The notes under the pieces are model-generated. The model searched no databases and was not told the DNA's origin. It saw nothing but the letters and a program-made list of their open reading frames with translations. From Vesta saturnalis (lineage: Eukaryota; Arthropoda; Insecta; Coleoptera; Lampyridae): DNA of 64,000 nt. Positions 9,421-20,444 of this stretch are shown in pieces. Location of the stretch: contig JARFJB010000400.1 of the NCBI GenBank assembly GCA_036346205.1, forward strand, positions 1,206,001-1,270,000. The letters run 5' to 3'. The translations under genes and the position numbers were made by a program. Each line of letters starts with the position of its first letter. Position 1 is the stretch's first letter.

Positions 9421-11259
9421 CTATGATCTCCAACATGACGTTTCGTCCATAACCCTTTTATAGTTCGCAGAGTTTTATTGCATTGTACCAATTACTATAC
9501 ATATTCTACACATTAGAATTATTGTACTTCATGTAATCATTATCTATTACGTGTTTAATGGCTGAATTATATTGATTTATATGTGAAATTTCTTATTTAT
9601 CTTTAACGAAGTTGAACTTACACACTAATATGTATCATGTTGACTTTTTAACATGTTGCTACTATAGCTCAATGCTTTTATGAATACAATATTATTTTCA
9701 AACCCATAAAGCCTGTTTTGTTGTATAAAAACTATATTTTTATATTCGTATATTATATTTTCTCATAACAAAGTGTATAACTTCTTCAACTTTATTTGAA
9801 CTTGCATACGATATAATATTTGAGCTCGATACTACTCGACCCCCTCTATTATACCTATTTATAACCATCGCAATATATATATATATATATATATATGTTG
9901 AGATGATATTTACAATGATAAATATCATGATAATACGAGTATAGAAATAAGCTCAGAATAGAAAGTACATTAAACATAGCGTCATTGCCAAGGAATTGAT
10001 TAAACATATATGTAAACCGCAAGTTGCATAAGTTCAACTTAACATAAAACTAAGTACATATGTAATTATACGGCATGTTGTTAGCTATTTACTTCAAGTT
10101 TCACATGTATTACATTTTAACAGAATCATTCATGCTAGTAGTTTCCGATCATCTTCGGAAGTGTTTGTGAATGTATTTGCTTCAATAAAATTCATGTTAT
10201 CCATTTGATTAACGAAATCATATTTTGGTAGCATAATCTGCTTCTGTTCTGAAAGTAAAAGAAGATAATTTGTATCAGTTAATGTAGGTGAAGTAAAGTG
10301 TATGTTAAATAGTAAAATAAAAGACGGAATTAGAAGAGATTGATGAAACTTACAAGTGTAAAATGTGAAATTAAACAATAATTATAAAAATAACTTACGT
10401 GTTAGTGCGAAGAGAAAGTGTTGCAACATAAAATAATATTGTAAATGCAAATTAAATGCAAGTGTTGAAAAACCAGGTTATGTCAAGTAGGAACATAGAG
10501 GTTGAGATTTTCAAAATAATCTATAATTGTGTATTCTTATATATTTGTTGGGTCATAAAATCCATTTCTGTTTATAGTTTTCCTGTAGAAAGTAAGACAA
10601 CTTAGATATAAGAAAATTTGTTTATGTAAAATTGCATAATTATTGAAATTTAAATAAATTAAGTATTTTAAAAGTAATCATATGAAATATCTGTGGAGAG
10701 GAAGTTTTGTGTAGATTTCAAAAATAATCATGTTTTTAAGATATGTCCTCATATAAAAACGTTATGTGTAAAAGTAATACTTCGCAAATTTCAGAAATAT
10801 GATTACCCAATCAGAAGTAAGGTCTGTTATGTTTGTATAGACAAATTGTTCCAATCAAATTGGTTGTTGGGCAAAGAAAACATATGATTTTGTTACATTT
10901 TTCAAACAGTCTCTAACAATCCTTCAAGCTGAAAGCATGTCACTCGATGTCTACATGGGTTCAGATTTAAGATTAATCGTGTGTAACCTAAAATAATTCA
11001 GATACTAAAACAATTGAAATACATAATAAGCAAGGTTAACGTGAATTATTTGTACGAGTGATGTTTTATCGTTAAACAATCGAAGTTAAATCATGTTTTC
11101 AATTATTTTTTTTAATATAAAATTATTTTAATAAAGTTAACCTGGTGTCATTATTTCAATAGAAATAAAATTAAAAAATTTCGATTAAATAAAATTTGTA
11201 TGCAGATAAATTATTGTATTTACTTATACAATAATTATATAATAAATAAAATTAAAAGT
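9421..11259. other. AT-rich non-coding stretch
   Basis: No gene is supported. Short open frames here are low-complexity or unrelated to any family I recognise. A small (TA)n run lies at 9873-9896. Nothing else structured was seen. Confidence 0.5.
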
Positions 11260-11265
11260 ATGAAA

Positions 11266-12310
11266 ATGTAAACTTTCACCATTATCACACATAATATAAT
11301 ACTTATCTTTTTTGGGTTTTTGAATGGTGTGTTTTAAATTATACAATCTAAACGTTTCGATAACACTTACAGTTATCTTTGTCAGTAGTAATATCTATTA
11401 AAATTGTTAAAAATGTTGTAAACAATTTTGTCAAAGTTGAAAAATTAAAACATAAACATCAGCCTGCTATTAATATTGCAGTTGGAGAAACGTATAAAGC
11501 CAACTATAGAATTAAATTTTAGTAAAGAATAACTAGATCATTAAAAATTAAATACTGTTAAACTGTCTTAAAGTGACAAATCAGAACACCCTCTAACGAC
11601 GAAGGCTAACGATGAAAAATGTCAGCCAAAGAACACAACAAAATTTAATCAAGTTATCATGTAAGTGTAAAGTTGTGAAAAACTTCAATTTTAAAATGAT
11701 AGAACCATTCACAAATATAAACATGACATCAAATAAAATAATCCAGTTAATCTAACAAAGAAATATAAGTGTTATTAACAATGAAAAGCATAATGCAGAA
11801 CGTTTTTTGTAATTTTTTCATTTTAAACTTAATTTCAACTACTTATGTTAAATTATAGTACTGTGGTAATTTAATATATAATTGGTAAAGCATTTACTTC
11901 AAGATCTAGGAAAAACACAGCAAAAAACCTAGACATACCAAAAGTTAAAATTAAAATCAAAATCAAGACGTATCATTATGCCTTTTTTTAATTATAAGAT
12001 GCCAAAACATATTTAAACAGAGATTTTCTTCTTGTCTATTAAAATTATTAGGGTGTTTATATGTTTCAATAGCTTCACGTTGTAAACGAACATAATGGGT
12101 TTGTCTTGACAATATTTCCATATTGTCAAATTGAATGTCATGATTTAGATTATTCAGGGCATGGTCAGCCACCGCCGACTTCTCTAGGTGACCTATTCTT
12201 CAAAATTTCATCTGTTCTTTACGTTTTGTATCAAAGGTACGTTTTGTGGTTCCAATGTATACCTTTCCAGATGATCAAGATAACCTATAACTTGATCTTA
12301 AATGTAATCA
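11266..12310 (-). mobile_element. Inverted partial copy of the PLE 3' end (arm 1)
   Basis: Reverse complement of the PLE 3' end at about 13470-14460, head-to-head with the RT copy that follows. Minus-strand translation of 12172-11963 gives HALNNLNHDIQFDNMEILSR and NNFNRQEENL, the same protein segment as at 13605-13790 on the plus strand. Next come the 3' untranslated block with a GGCTTTATACGTTTCTC-type stretch and a hammerhead-like motif at 11337-11390. Such inverted terminal copies are known for Penelope elements. This arm lacks the (TA)n expansion present in the other. Confidence 0.8.
11337..11400 (-). ncRNA. Hammerhead-ribozyme-like motif (one core position changed)
   Basis: On the minus strand: CTGACAA, then stem GATAAC/GTTATC closed by a TGTAAGT loop, then GAAAC, then GTTTAGATTGTA. 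This is the layout of type I hammerhead motifs reported from PLE terminal repeats, but the usual core G in CTGANGA is A here, so self-cleavage would be doubtful. One extra A precedes stem II. Confidence 0.5.
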
Positions 12311-12341
12311 AAGTATAACAATATTAAAATTAAAATCAGAT

Positions 12342-13693
12342 CTATTATGTTAAATATGAACGATTATAACGTTAAAATAGAACAGTTGTTGGAAACAGAG
12401 ACTTATCGTGAAATACCAAAAGATCCAACAAATAAGCTTCTTTTAAAAAATAAAGAACTGATTAAATTATCATCTATTCCTGAAGAAATAAACAAAAAAT
12501 TAACTAACTCTGAAGCTATTTCACCAAAACTATATGGTTTACCAAAAATCCATAAACCTAATATTCCTTTAAGGCCTATTGCTAGTGCAATTGATTCCCC
12601 TACACATAGTCTTGCAAAACATCTTACATTTTTATTACAACCTCATATAGGAAAAACACCCCATTACATTAAAAATTCTGACGACTTTGTTGAAAAATGC
12701 AAGGTTTCAAAATTGAAGAGGGCGATATAACGGTCAGTTTCGATATTGTTTCACTTTTTACAAAAGTACCTCTAAAAGAAACTATTGACTACAGTGATCA
12801 TCTTTTTCGAAAGGACATAACCATTCTTTTTCAGCACTGCCTCACTACAACTTATTTTCAGTGGAATAGTAAATTTTATGAACAGATTGATGGCGTAGCA
12901 ATGGGCACTCCCCTTAGTCCTCTTATAGCTAATTTTTACATGGAAAATTTTGAAACATTAGCGTTACAAAACACACCTAAAAAACATTCAGTTTGGCAGA
13001 TGACACATTTGTTATGAAGACATGGAGAAGAGGCACTGCATGAGTTTTTGGTTTTTATAAATGATATACATCCTAGTATTCAGTTTACCCTGGAAAAAGA
13101 AACTAATGGAAGTTTACCATTTCTTGACATATTAACATATTAACATTATCTTTTAAGGTTTACAGAAAGACGACATACACTGAGAGATCGAGCAAAATGA
13201 ATTTCTGACCCTGAATTTTTGAAGGATGAATATAAATATTTAAACAAATCCTTACAAGATAATGGACGTTCAGTTACAGATATCAATAGTGTTATTACCC
13301 CTTCTAGACGTAACCTTAAAGAAAATCCAGTTCTTAATATTAGTAATGCTTTTCTTCCTTTTATAGCTAATGTTACAGATAGAATTGAAAAAATCCTAAT
13401 TAAATATGGCACTAGGACTATTTTTAAACGTACAAGAAAAATTAAACAACATTTAAGATCACCTAAAGATGTTTCAAAGTGTATAAGTTATCTTATTCAT
13501 GTGGAAAAGTATACATTGGAACCACAAAACGTAGCTTTGATACAAGACGTAAAGAACATATGAGATTTTGTAGATTAGATCAATCAGAGAAGTCTGCGGT
13601 GGCTAACCATGCCTTAAATAATTTAAATCATGACATACAATTTGACAATATGGAAGACAAACTCATTATTATGTTCGTTTACAACGTGAAGCT

Positions 13694-13758
<65 letters not shown>

Positions 13759-13800
13759 CCTAATAATTTTAATAGACAAGAAGAAAATCTTATAATTAAA
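12342..13800 (+). pseudogene. Penelope-like element reverse transcriptase with GIY-YIG endonuclease
   Basis: Gene of a Penelope-like retroelement broken by at least three frameshifts. In order: an N-terminal segment ending in LYGLPKIHKPNIPLRPIAS (12530-12590), RT motif A SFDIVSLFTKVP (12733-12770), motif B GVAMGTPLSPLIANFYME (12892-12945), the palm box as LADD at 12993-13004 (usually YADD), a linker with SNAFLPFIANVTDRI, and the GIY-YIG domain with VYIGTTKRSFDTRRKEH at 13509-13560. Frameshifts separate the N-terminal part from motif A and motif B from LADD, and stops follow at 13010-13210. A TA array interrupts the C-terminal end at 13699. The RT would copy RNA at nicks made by the endonuclease. 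Family assignment is firm; the copy is dead. Confidence 0.9.
13699..13756. repeat. (TA)n microsatellite inside the PLE gene
   Basis: Pure TA of about 57 bases inserted within the codons of the C-terminal PLE segment; the inverted copy at 12050-12070 has the uninterrupted version, so the array expanded after the two copies separated. Confidence 0.95.
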
Positions 13801-14460
13801 AAAAGGCATAATGATACGTCTTGATTTTGATTTTAATTTTGACTTTTGGTATGTGTAGTTTTTTTGCTGTGTTTTTCCTAGACCTTGAAGCAAATACTTT
13901 ACCAATTATATGTTAAATTACCACAGTACTATAATTTAACATAAGTAGTTGCAATTAAGTTTAAAATTAGAAAATTACAATAAACGTTCTGCATTACGCT
14001 TTTCATTGTTAATAACACTTGCAAAATCTTTGTTAGATTTAACTGGATTATTTTATTTGATTTCATGTATATATTTGTTAATGGTTTTATTATTTTGAAA
14101 TTGAAGTGTTTCGCGACTTTACACTTACATCATAACTTGATTAAATATTGTTAAATGTGTTTTTTTGGCTGACAATTTTTATCGTTAGCCTTCGCCGTTA
14201 GAGGGTGTTCTGATTTGTCATCTTTAAGACAGTTTAGCAATATTTAATTCTATAGTTGGCTTTATACGTTTCTCAAACTGCAATATTAATAGCAGGCTAA
14301 TGTTGATGTTTTAATTTTTCACTTTGACAAAATTGTTAACATCTTTAATAATTTTAATAGATATTACTACTGACGAAGATAACTGTAATTGTTATCGAAA
14401 CCTTTAGATTGTATAATTTAAAACACACCATTAAAAAAACCAAAAAAGGTAAGTATTTTA
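13800..14460 (+). mobile_element. PLE 3' untranslated/terminal region (arm 2)
   Basis: Matches the reverse complement of 11266-11960. Shared landmarks are GTTAGAGGGTGTTCTGATTT at 14199, AGTTGGCTTTATACGTTTCTC near 14260, the hammerhead-like core, and the outermost AACACACCATT followed by a GATAAGTATT-like end near 14455. It ends the plus-strand PLE copy. Confidence 0.8.
14352..14423 (+). ncRNA. Hammerhead-ribozyme-like motif, core intact
   Basis: Core CTGACGA at 14370-14376, stem II GATAAC/GTTATC with a TGTAATT loop, GAAAC at 14397-14401, and a predicted cleavage site after GTA at 14413. Flanking stem I can form: ATTA (14363-14366) with TAAT (14414-14417), and TTTTAA (14352-14357) with TTAAAA (14418-14423), leaving an internal loop. 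Stem III would be only two base pairs, as described for minimal PLE hammerheads. One extra A lies between the core and stem II. Activity is untested. Confidence 0.6.
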
Positions 14461-15264
14461 AAATTAAAAGTGTTTACGAAAAGTTTAGTAAATATTTCAA
14501 AGAAATATTTAAGCATCATACCTGTATAAGTTTATGCTGTATATCAACCATCGCTGTATTTGAATCCCACTTCGTGGGATTCAAAAATCTGATTTTGATA
14601 ATGGAACTTCAATAAAGAAAATTGGAGAGCTGAAAGAAGATAAATATTTATGTAAGTTCATGAATCTTCTATTAATATTCGAGGTTATATTGATGATTAT
14701 TACTTATCTATTACCTATGTGTACATATGTAAAGGATTCAAGTAAATTATATATCAGTCTGCAAATAGTACAACCATTCATTGATTTTATATTGATCCAA
14801 TATTATATTAAAAAGCAAAGTATACTTACTGAAATTATATGTTCTTCATTGTTTAGCCATGATGCAATGTGCGCACAAATTACACTCGGTAATAACCGCA
14901 TGCGTGCAACATGTTGGGTAATTGTATATGATACAAGGTGTTTGAATAAAATAATTTTTATACAATTCCAACTTTATTTTAAAGTTATAATTGATTTTAT
15001 TTTGCAAAAGATCCTAACGTAAATGTTTAATCCTTTTAATACTGAACTAATCTTGAACTCTATCCCTTGGTATGCTAGTCGAGGCAATTTTATTAAATAG
15101 CGGATATAAATTATATCAACAATTTATGGAACCAAAACGTTCAAAGATGATAAATATTAATTATTCTAATAAAGATGCCGCAACGCGGGGGGGGGGGGAA
15201 TAGAAATTAAGTATATCACAATATAAAAAATATTAAACGTAAAAATAATAAAAATTAAATTCAT
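14461..15264. other. Non-coding stretch with a short poly-G run
   Basis: No family recognised, although a 120-residue frame spans 14660-15022. A run of about 12 G lies near 15187-15198. Confidence 0.4.
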
Positions 15265-15270
15265 CACACA

Positions 15271-15271
<1 letters not shown>

Positions 15272-15321
<50 letters not shown>

Positions 15322-15322
15322 T
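15272..15322. repeat. (TA)n microsatellite, left flank of a mariner-type element
   Basis: About 50 bases of TA directly abutting the left end of the element at 15318; a second array (17462-17500) abuts its right end. Confidence 0.93.
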
Positions 15323-15596
15323 ATGGTGGATACTCTAAGTGGAATAAATTCTGTAACTCAAAGGGGTGAAGTCCTGGAGAAAAATCATGACAGGCATTCT
15401 TTATAATTGTTTCCAGCCTTCAGTCTTGGGGTTACAGTTTTTCCATATATCCACCCACGAATGTGAAGCTACCCCTAACTTTTTTTTTCAAATGTAAGCG
15501 TGATACACCGTGTGAAAGCTTGTATTAAGAGGAACAGAACGCAGTGTTTATTTACTCGGGCATTTTGAAAATAAAGTGAAAAAACCTAAATGGTAT

Positions 15597-15865
15597 TTAA
15601 TTTCGAAAATGATTGAAATGTCGGTAGGAAAAAATGTGCCCTAGTGATAACATGCATTTATTATCGCAACAAGCCTGATATCGTGGAAGAAAACAATCTT
15701 TATCTTCTGTGTTTCTTACGCTCACTAAATGCTTTTTAATTTCGACAATACTTGAATGGTCGGTAGAGAAAAATGTGCCGTATAGATAACGTGCATTTAT
15801 TATCTCAGCAAGCCAGGTCTTATCGTTCATGAAAAACGCTCTTAATCTTCTGTGTTTTAGTCTCG
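15597..15865. repeat. Tandem duplication (~139 bp unit) in the element's 5' region
   Basis: The unit starting TTTCGAAAATGATTGAA at 15599 recurs, diverged, at 15738. Both contain AAAATGTGCC, then GATAAC(A/G)TGCATTTATTAT, then AATCTTTATCTTCTGTGTTT-type ends. It lies between the left inverted repeat and the transposase start and does not look coding. Confidence 0.8.
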
Positions 15866-16012
15866 ATTTTAGTTACCTGCTTCATCAGGAAGCGTCCACA
15901 TTAGTAAATTACAATATTGTCTGTTCCTTGTATTTTTCTTTGCTCGTTTATTTAAGTAAATAATTCCTCTAGTGTAGTTTTCACATCTTCACATCATAGT
16001 AAATTATTTAGC

Positions 16013-17048
16013 ATGGCTTATTTAACGGAAGCCTTTCGCATTGAGATATTAATCATGATCGGATATGGTGACCGAAGTCGCATTCAAGCTGAGGTAGCTG
16101 TATTATTTCAAGCAAATCATCCCGATTTACCGCGGCTTTCTCAAGGCACAATTAGCAAAATAGAAGGCGTTATAGAGAATTGGGTCATGTCATGAATCTG
16201 CCAAGACAAAGAAGAGAGGCAGTTGACGAAAATACAAAGCTGAACGTTTGGTTGGCTATTCAAGAAAACCCCATCATTTCGGCCACGGCAATTAGTGCGC
16301 GATAATGAGGTCAGTCATAAAACTGTTTTAAAGGTTTTAAACACTGCAAAAATGCACCCTTACAAGATGCAAATGCTACAAGAATTGACTGATGAAGATC
16401 CAGACCATCGAATTGAATTTTGTTAACGTATGATGGACTTCATTGACCATGGTCACATACAGTTGGAATGGATTCTCTTTTTGGATGAATGTACTATCTC
16501 TTTGCATGGTCTGACCACAACCGCCATTGGATGCGGCAAACTCACACGCAACATCCACAAAAATTAAACGTATGGGCTGGGATTATTGGAGTGGTAGGGC
16601 CATTTTTTCTGAATGGTAATCTTGGTGGGCAGTTATATCTCTCTATGCTCACGGATGACCTGCTCCAAAGTTTAAGGGGTCTATTTCCAAATAACAATCC
16701 AAATGACTTGGGTGAGAGAATTTGGTTTCAGCAAGATGGCGCTTCACTGCACTATGCATTGCCAGTACGGAACTATTTCAATCAAATTCTTCCAAATAGA
16801 TGGATTGGCCGAAGAGGTGCACTTGAATGGCCACTACGATCCCCGCATCTTAACCCCCTTCTTTATGGGGATATTTGAAGAGTAAGGTTTATGCTACATT
16901 ACCGACCGACCTTCAGGATCTGAGGGACAGAATTACTGCAGAAATCAGAAATATTCCACAAGACATGTTTCAAAACGTGAGAACTGGTTTTTATCACCGA
17001 TTGGGTCTTTGTCAAGAAACAAATGGACACCATTTTGAACATCTTTAA
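16013..17048 (+). pseudogene. DD41D-like mariner transposase
   Basis: Transposase covering nearly the full family length, broken by several shifts. It starts at MAYLTEAFRIEILIMIGYGD, an N-terminal helix-turn-helix region, with SQGTISKIEG as the recognition-helix area. WILFLDECTISLHG near 16475-16505 carries the first catalytic Asp, NVWAGIIGVVGPFFLNGN the conserved strand, and IWFQQDGASLHYA near 16722-16760 the second Asp. WIGRRGALEWPLRSPHLNPL follows, then a frameshift removes the third Asp context. The C-terminal end, FYHRLGLCQETNGHHFEHL, is in another frame and stops at 17048. I count 41 residues between the second Asp and the expected third position. An internal stop lies near 16424. Not active as read. 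Confidence 0.85.
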
Positions 17049-17459
17049 AGTTATGGGCGTACCCCATAAGAGAAGATTTTTTTGCAGGGAAGTCGTTAAA
17101 TCGTAGTTAAGTTTAAGAAAGTTCTCAAATGAACTTCCTTTGCTAAGAGAGTGCGTTTATTGGTTTACTATTTTTGATTTTGATTTTTTTGTTCAACACA
17201 ATGATGTTTAAAATGTTGAGAAAATAAATACTGCGTTGTATTCCTCTTAATACAAGCTTTCACACGGTGTATCACGTGACCTACCCTTACATTTGAAAAA
17301 AAATTTAGGTGCGGCTTCACCCCCGGGGGTGGATATATAGAGAAGCTGTAACCCACCAAATTGAGGGCTGGAAACAATTATAAAGAATTCCTATCATGAT
17401 TTTTCTCCTGGACTTCACCTCTTTGAGTTACAGAATTTATTCCATTTAGAGTATCCATC

Positions 17460-17461
<2 letters not shown>

Positions 17462-17500
<39 letters not shown>
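17462..17500. repeat. (TA)n microsatellite
   Basis: About 38 bases of TA directly following the right end of the mariner-type element. Confidence 0.93.
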
Positions 17501-17503
<3 letters not shown>

Positions 17504-17692
17504 TTCTTCTTAAAGAACCGATGCTGAAATGACGGCGTTTGCAATCTCATCGTTTTCAAGTTTCATTCTGCTCCTGGTAACTCAAACTGTTCGAGTTACC
17601 AGGAGCAGAACACGAAGACTTGAAAATGGCAGATGAGATTATGCCGAAACGTCGTCATTTCAACATCGGTTTTTTTTAAGAATCATAGAGGA
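17501..17692. repeat. Foldback (palindromic) element
   Basis: An imperfect palindrome: AACCGATGCTGAAATGACG at 17516 pairs with the complement of CGTCATTTCAACATCGGTT at 17654-17672. Inner arms ACTTGAAAA/TTTTCAAG and CTGCTCCTGGTAACTC/GAGTTACCAGGAGCAG surround a loop of about ten bases near 17590. Poly-pyrimidine/AAGAA ends continue the pairing outward. It would form a hairpin with roughly 75-base arms. It is a MITE-like foldback or the inverted ends of a longer element. Confidence 0.75.
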
Positions 17693-17760
17693 GAATCTAC
17701 GCGAGACCAAGCCCGGAAGAACATCAACTTCATATCCAGCAGTCGCGGAAACCTGAAAAT

Positions 17761-17761
17761 T

Positions 17762-17817
<56 letters not shown>
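17761..17817. repeat. (TA)n microsatellite
   Basis: About 55 bases of pure TA preceding the 17925 inverted-repeat arm. Confidence 0.93.
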
Positions 17818-17819
<2 letters not shown>

Positions 17820-18189
17820 TATTTTATTTCAAATCGATACCGTTACGTAGGTACAGAGTAAAACGCAGACATGTGTATTTTCGAAAAACCTCAATATTTT
17901 CTTTATTATGGAAGCTAAGGTCATCAAATTTTCAAGATATAAGTAAGAGGACACAGCGATTTAAAAAAATGGCAAAAAATTCTACGCCTACCATCTTTAT
18001 CTTTCTTATAGGCACCATATTGATTTTTTGCATTTTTAAAATCCTCATTAGAAATGTTCTTCAACCATGTATAACATGTGTATGTTCGGTCAAGATAAAT
18101 AATGAAATACTATTTTCTTGGTAGTAGCCTTCGATATTTTTATTCAATCTTAGTTTCAATTGGCAAAAAGTAATTAAAGGGTTGTACAA

Positions 18190-20426
18190 TAGGGTGGAGC
18201 GAAAACTGTATTTTTCAGCGATTTTTCGAATTTCTCAATTTCTAATAGGGTACAAAACTTGTCTTATACGTTTGTTATTAACACCGTTTTTTTTTAATTT
18301 TTTAATTAAACAATATCTTCTGTCTCCCGGACACCCTTGAAAATCGGCGATATTCTGAAAATTTCATTTTGGAAATGACTTTATTTACATTCCTTGTAAT
18401 CCTATTTTTCGAATCCAATACCACACATTTATTAGTATGTATGACGCATTGCTTGTATCGCCGATTTTTCAATTTATTCTTATATCGTCTGTCCCCCCAA
18501 AGAAAATTAAGTTATCAAATATTTTAAATTTTAGCCCACTTATCTGTAGTTCATATTAAATTTCAAAAAGGTTGGCAACGTCGCTAATCTTGTAACGTGC
18601 ACGAGTCCCAAGTATATGTCTTACCTAGTTCGGGTTTTGCTAAAAACATTAAGTGTAGTATCGTTCGCTTTTTTTAACGATAACGAAATAGACATTACCC
18701 AGTTGACACCATTTGGCTGCGATGAAACTGTGGTAAACACTGGCATTAACGGGGGTGTAATTAGATTACTGGAGGAATATTGTAGCCGACCTCTTCAGTG
18801 GTTAGCCTATATGCTGCACGGAAATGAGGTACCCCTTCGCCACCTTTTTCAACATTTAGATGGCCAAACCTCTGGACCCCGAGGATTTTCAGGTCCACTT
18901 GGGCGGATATTAGTATAGTGTGAAAAACTAAACATATTTAATTTTGAATTAATTATGGCACGTGGTGATTAATGTTGATTGCCCACAAAGTTTAGCCAGA
19001 TGAAACCCAGGTAAAATGGTCCATTCGGGTTTGCTGAAGATGGTGAACCGCATTTTGCGTTTATATAGTACTACAGAAAATTCCACAACTGAGTTGAAGA
19101 CCCTCGTCGAATATGTAATAAAAGTGTGTACGCCAATGTGGCTTCATAGCAAGCGCAATCTTTCATGTTACAAGGGTGCAGAACATCTTTGGCGTACTAT
19201 TAATCTATCCCTATATCTAAGCAGAATTAAAAGCCGTAGTTGATCCGGTTATACAAAGGAATGGGTTTTTCGGACACCCGGAAAATGTACTACTTACAAA
19301 GTTGTCTGGTGTATGGCCTCATACACGACAGCTTGGAGTTCGACGCATTATGAAAGCAAGAAGTCATCCAACCATTCAGTCATCCAAACGTCCAAGTAGG
19401 GCATTTACAATCCCTTCTTTCAACTTTGAAGCTGCTGATTATGTTCACTTGATATACTGGCAGGAGGTCCAGATACAGAACTTTCAATTACAAAAAGTAC
19501 CTCGTATGATATCTTGAAAACGTTATTATTTAACAATTCGGCATCCGAAATCTTCACAAAATATCCTTACCACACCCAGGCTGTCGAGCAGTGAGTTAAG
19601 CTAGTGACTCCAGCATCTACTTCTGTTTGTGGGTTTACAGCTAGGGATGGATGTATAAGTCAGACTTCGTCGTGGATAAATGAATTAAAAATTAGATATT
19701 TATGGAATGTTTTTAAGCGTATCTTTCGTATTTGTTTTTTAACTTTTCGGTCAACCATTATTACATAACAATGCATGATAGTGCTTTTTTTCTAATTGTC
19801 CCACGATATTTTACATATTTATAATGTTTTTAGCTAAATACCTTCTGTTCACTGAGAAGAATGTATTTATTCACATTTTTCTTATTTGTGTTTAAACTCT
19901 TCTTTCAACAATGGAATAATTAAACCATTTTCTATTACAATGTATGTGTTTTTTCTAATGTTCTCCCAAATTGTATATAATTATATTTTTCTTCGCCCTA
20001 CTGCTTATTTCAAAATTTGTTGCAAATTGTTAAATTTACTACTTAATAGGGGTCTCGGGGAGGGGGCAGGAGTATAATGATAACCTACTATAAAATATTA
20101 TAAAATGTTAATAAATCATCGGACCAACAAACAAAATATGTAGAATTCCAGGTTGGTGCCAACATATTTGCAAAAAAAGGGTGTTTCATTTACGTTTGTT
20201 AAAATTTTACCAGCGCGGGGTAGGCAGAACATATTGTTAAAAAATTAAAAAGGTATTTTTGGTAATATAATTTTATATAATGAAACTGTTGCCCACTATT
20301 GGCACAAGCATTTTAGATGTTCTTTTTCGCAATTTCTCAAGGGTGGGAGAGGCAGAAGATATTGTCAAAAAATTAAAAAAAATTATTGGCACAAGTATTT
20401 CAGATGTTCATTTCTCGCTCCACCCT
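18190..20426 (+). mobile_element. DNA transposon of unassigned superfamily, ends AGGGTGGAGCGA
   Basis: Inverted termini AGGGTGGAGCGA at 18191-18202 and its complement at 20414-20425; the identity extends outward over CAAT. Subterminal blocks AATTTTTT(G/A)ACAATAT(C/G)TTCTGYCT occur twice at the right end (20235-20260 and 20355-20385, inverted) and once at the left (18300-18330), giving the repeated subterminal pattern common for transposase binding. I cannot give a firm superfamily. The internal protein is described separately. Confidence 0.7.
18616..19517 (+). pseudogene. Transposon-encoded protein of an arthropod family, function not assigned
   Basis: Three open pieces in different frames (18616-18918, 19016-19243, 19302-19517) read as one decayed protein. 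Blocks include FGCDETVVNTGINGGVIRLL, PLQWLAYMLHGNEVPLRHLF, a DGQTSGPRGFSGPLG stretch, MVNRILRLY, IQRNGFFGHPENVLL and a tail with FNFEAADYVHLIYW. I recognise this block order from proteins that recur in many arthropod genomes, usually annotated as uncharacterised. The Asp in GCDETVVNTG could be part of an RNase H-like catalytic core, but that is inference. Its position between AGGGTGGAGCGA termini supports the view that it is the element's own transposase. Frameshifts and a stop near 18918 make it non-functional. Confidence 0.6.
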
Positions 20427-20444
20427 ATTGTTCAACGAACATTA

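Larger units (their letters stand above)
15318..17465. mobile_element. Mariner-type element, ~250 bp inverted repeats, inserted in TA repeats
   Basis: Left arm 15324-15570 and the reverse complement of 17195-17460 match over about 250 bases, beginning GGATACTCTAARTGGAATAA and including TTACAGAATTTATTCC. Total length is near 2.1 kb with one transposase gene. Both ends lie in (TA)n, consistent with a TA target. Arms are still roughly 85-90% alike, so the copy is younger than most others here. Confidence 0.88.

Noticed and set aside
14660..15022. 120-residue hydrophobic frame
   Set aside because: No recognisable motif, start context or neighbour; AT-rich DNA gives such frames by chance.
17633..18124. 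163-residue plus-strand frame
   Set aside because: It runs through a foldback, a TA array and a transposon inverted repeat; it is a chance frame.
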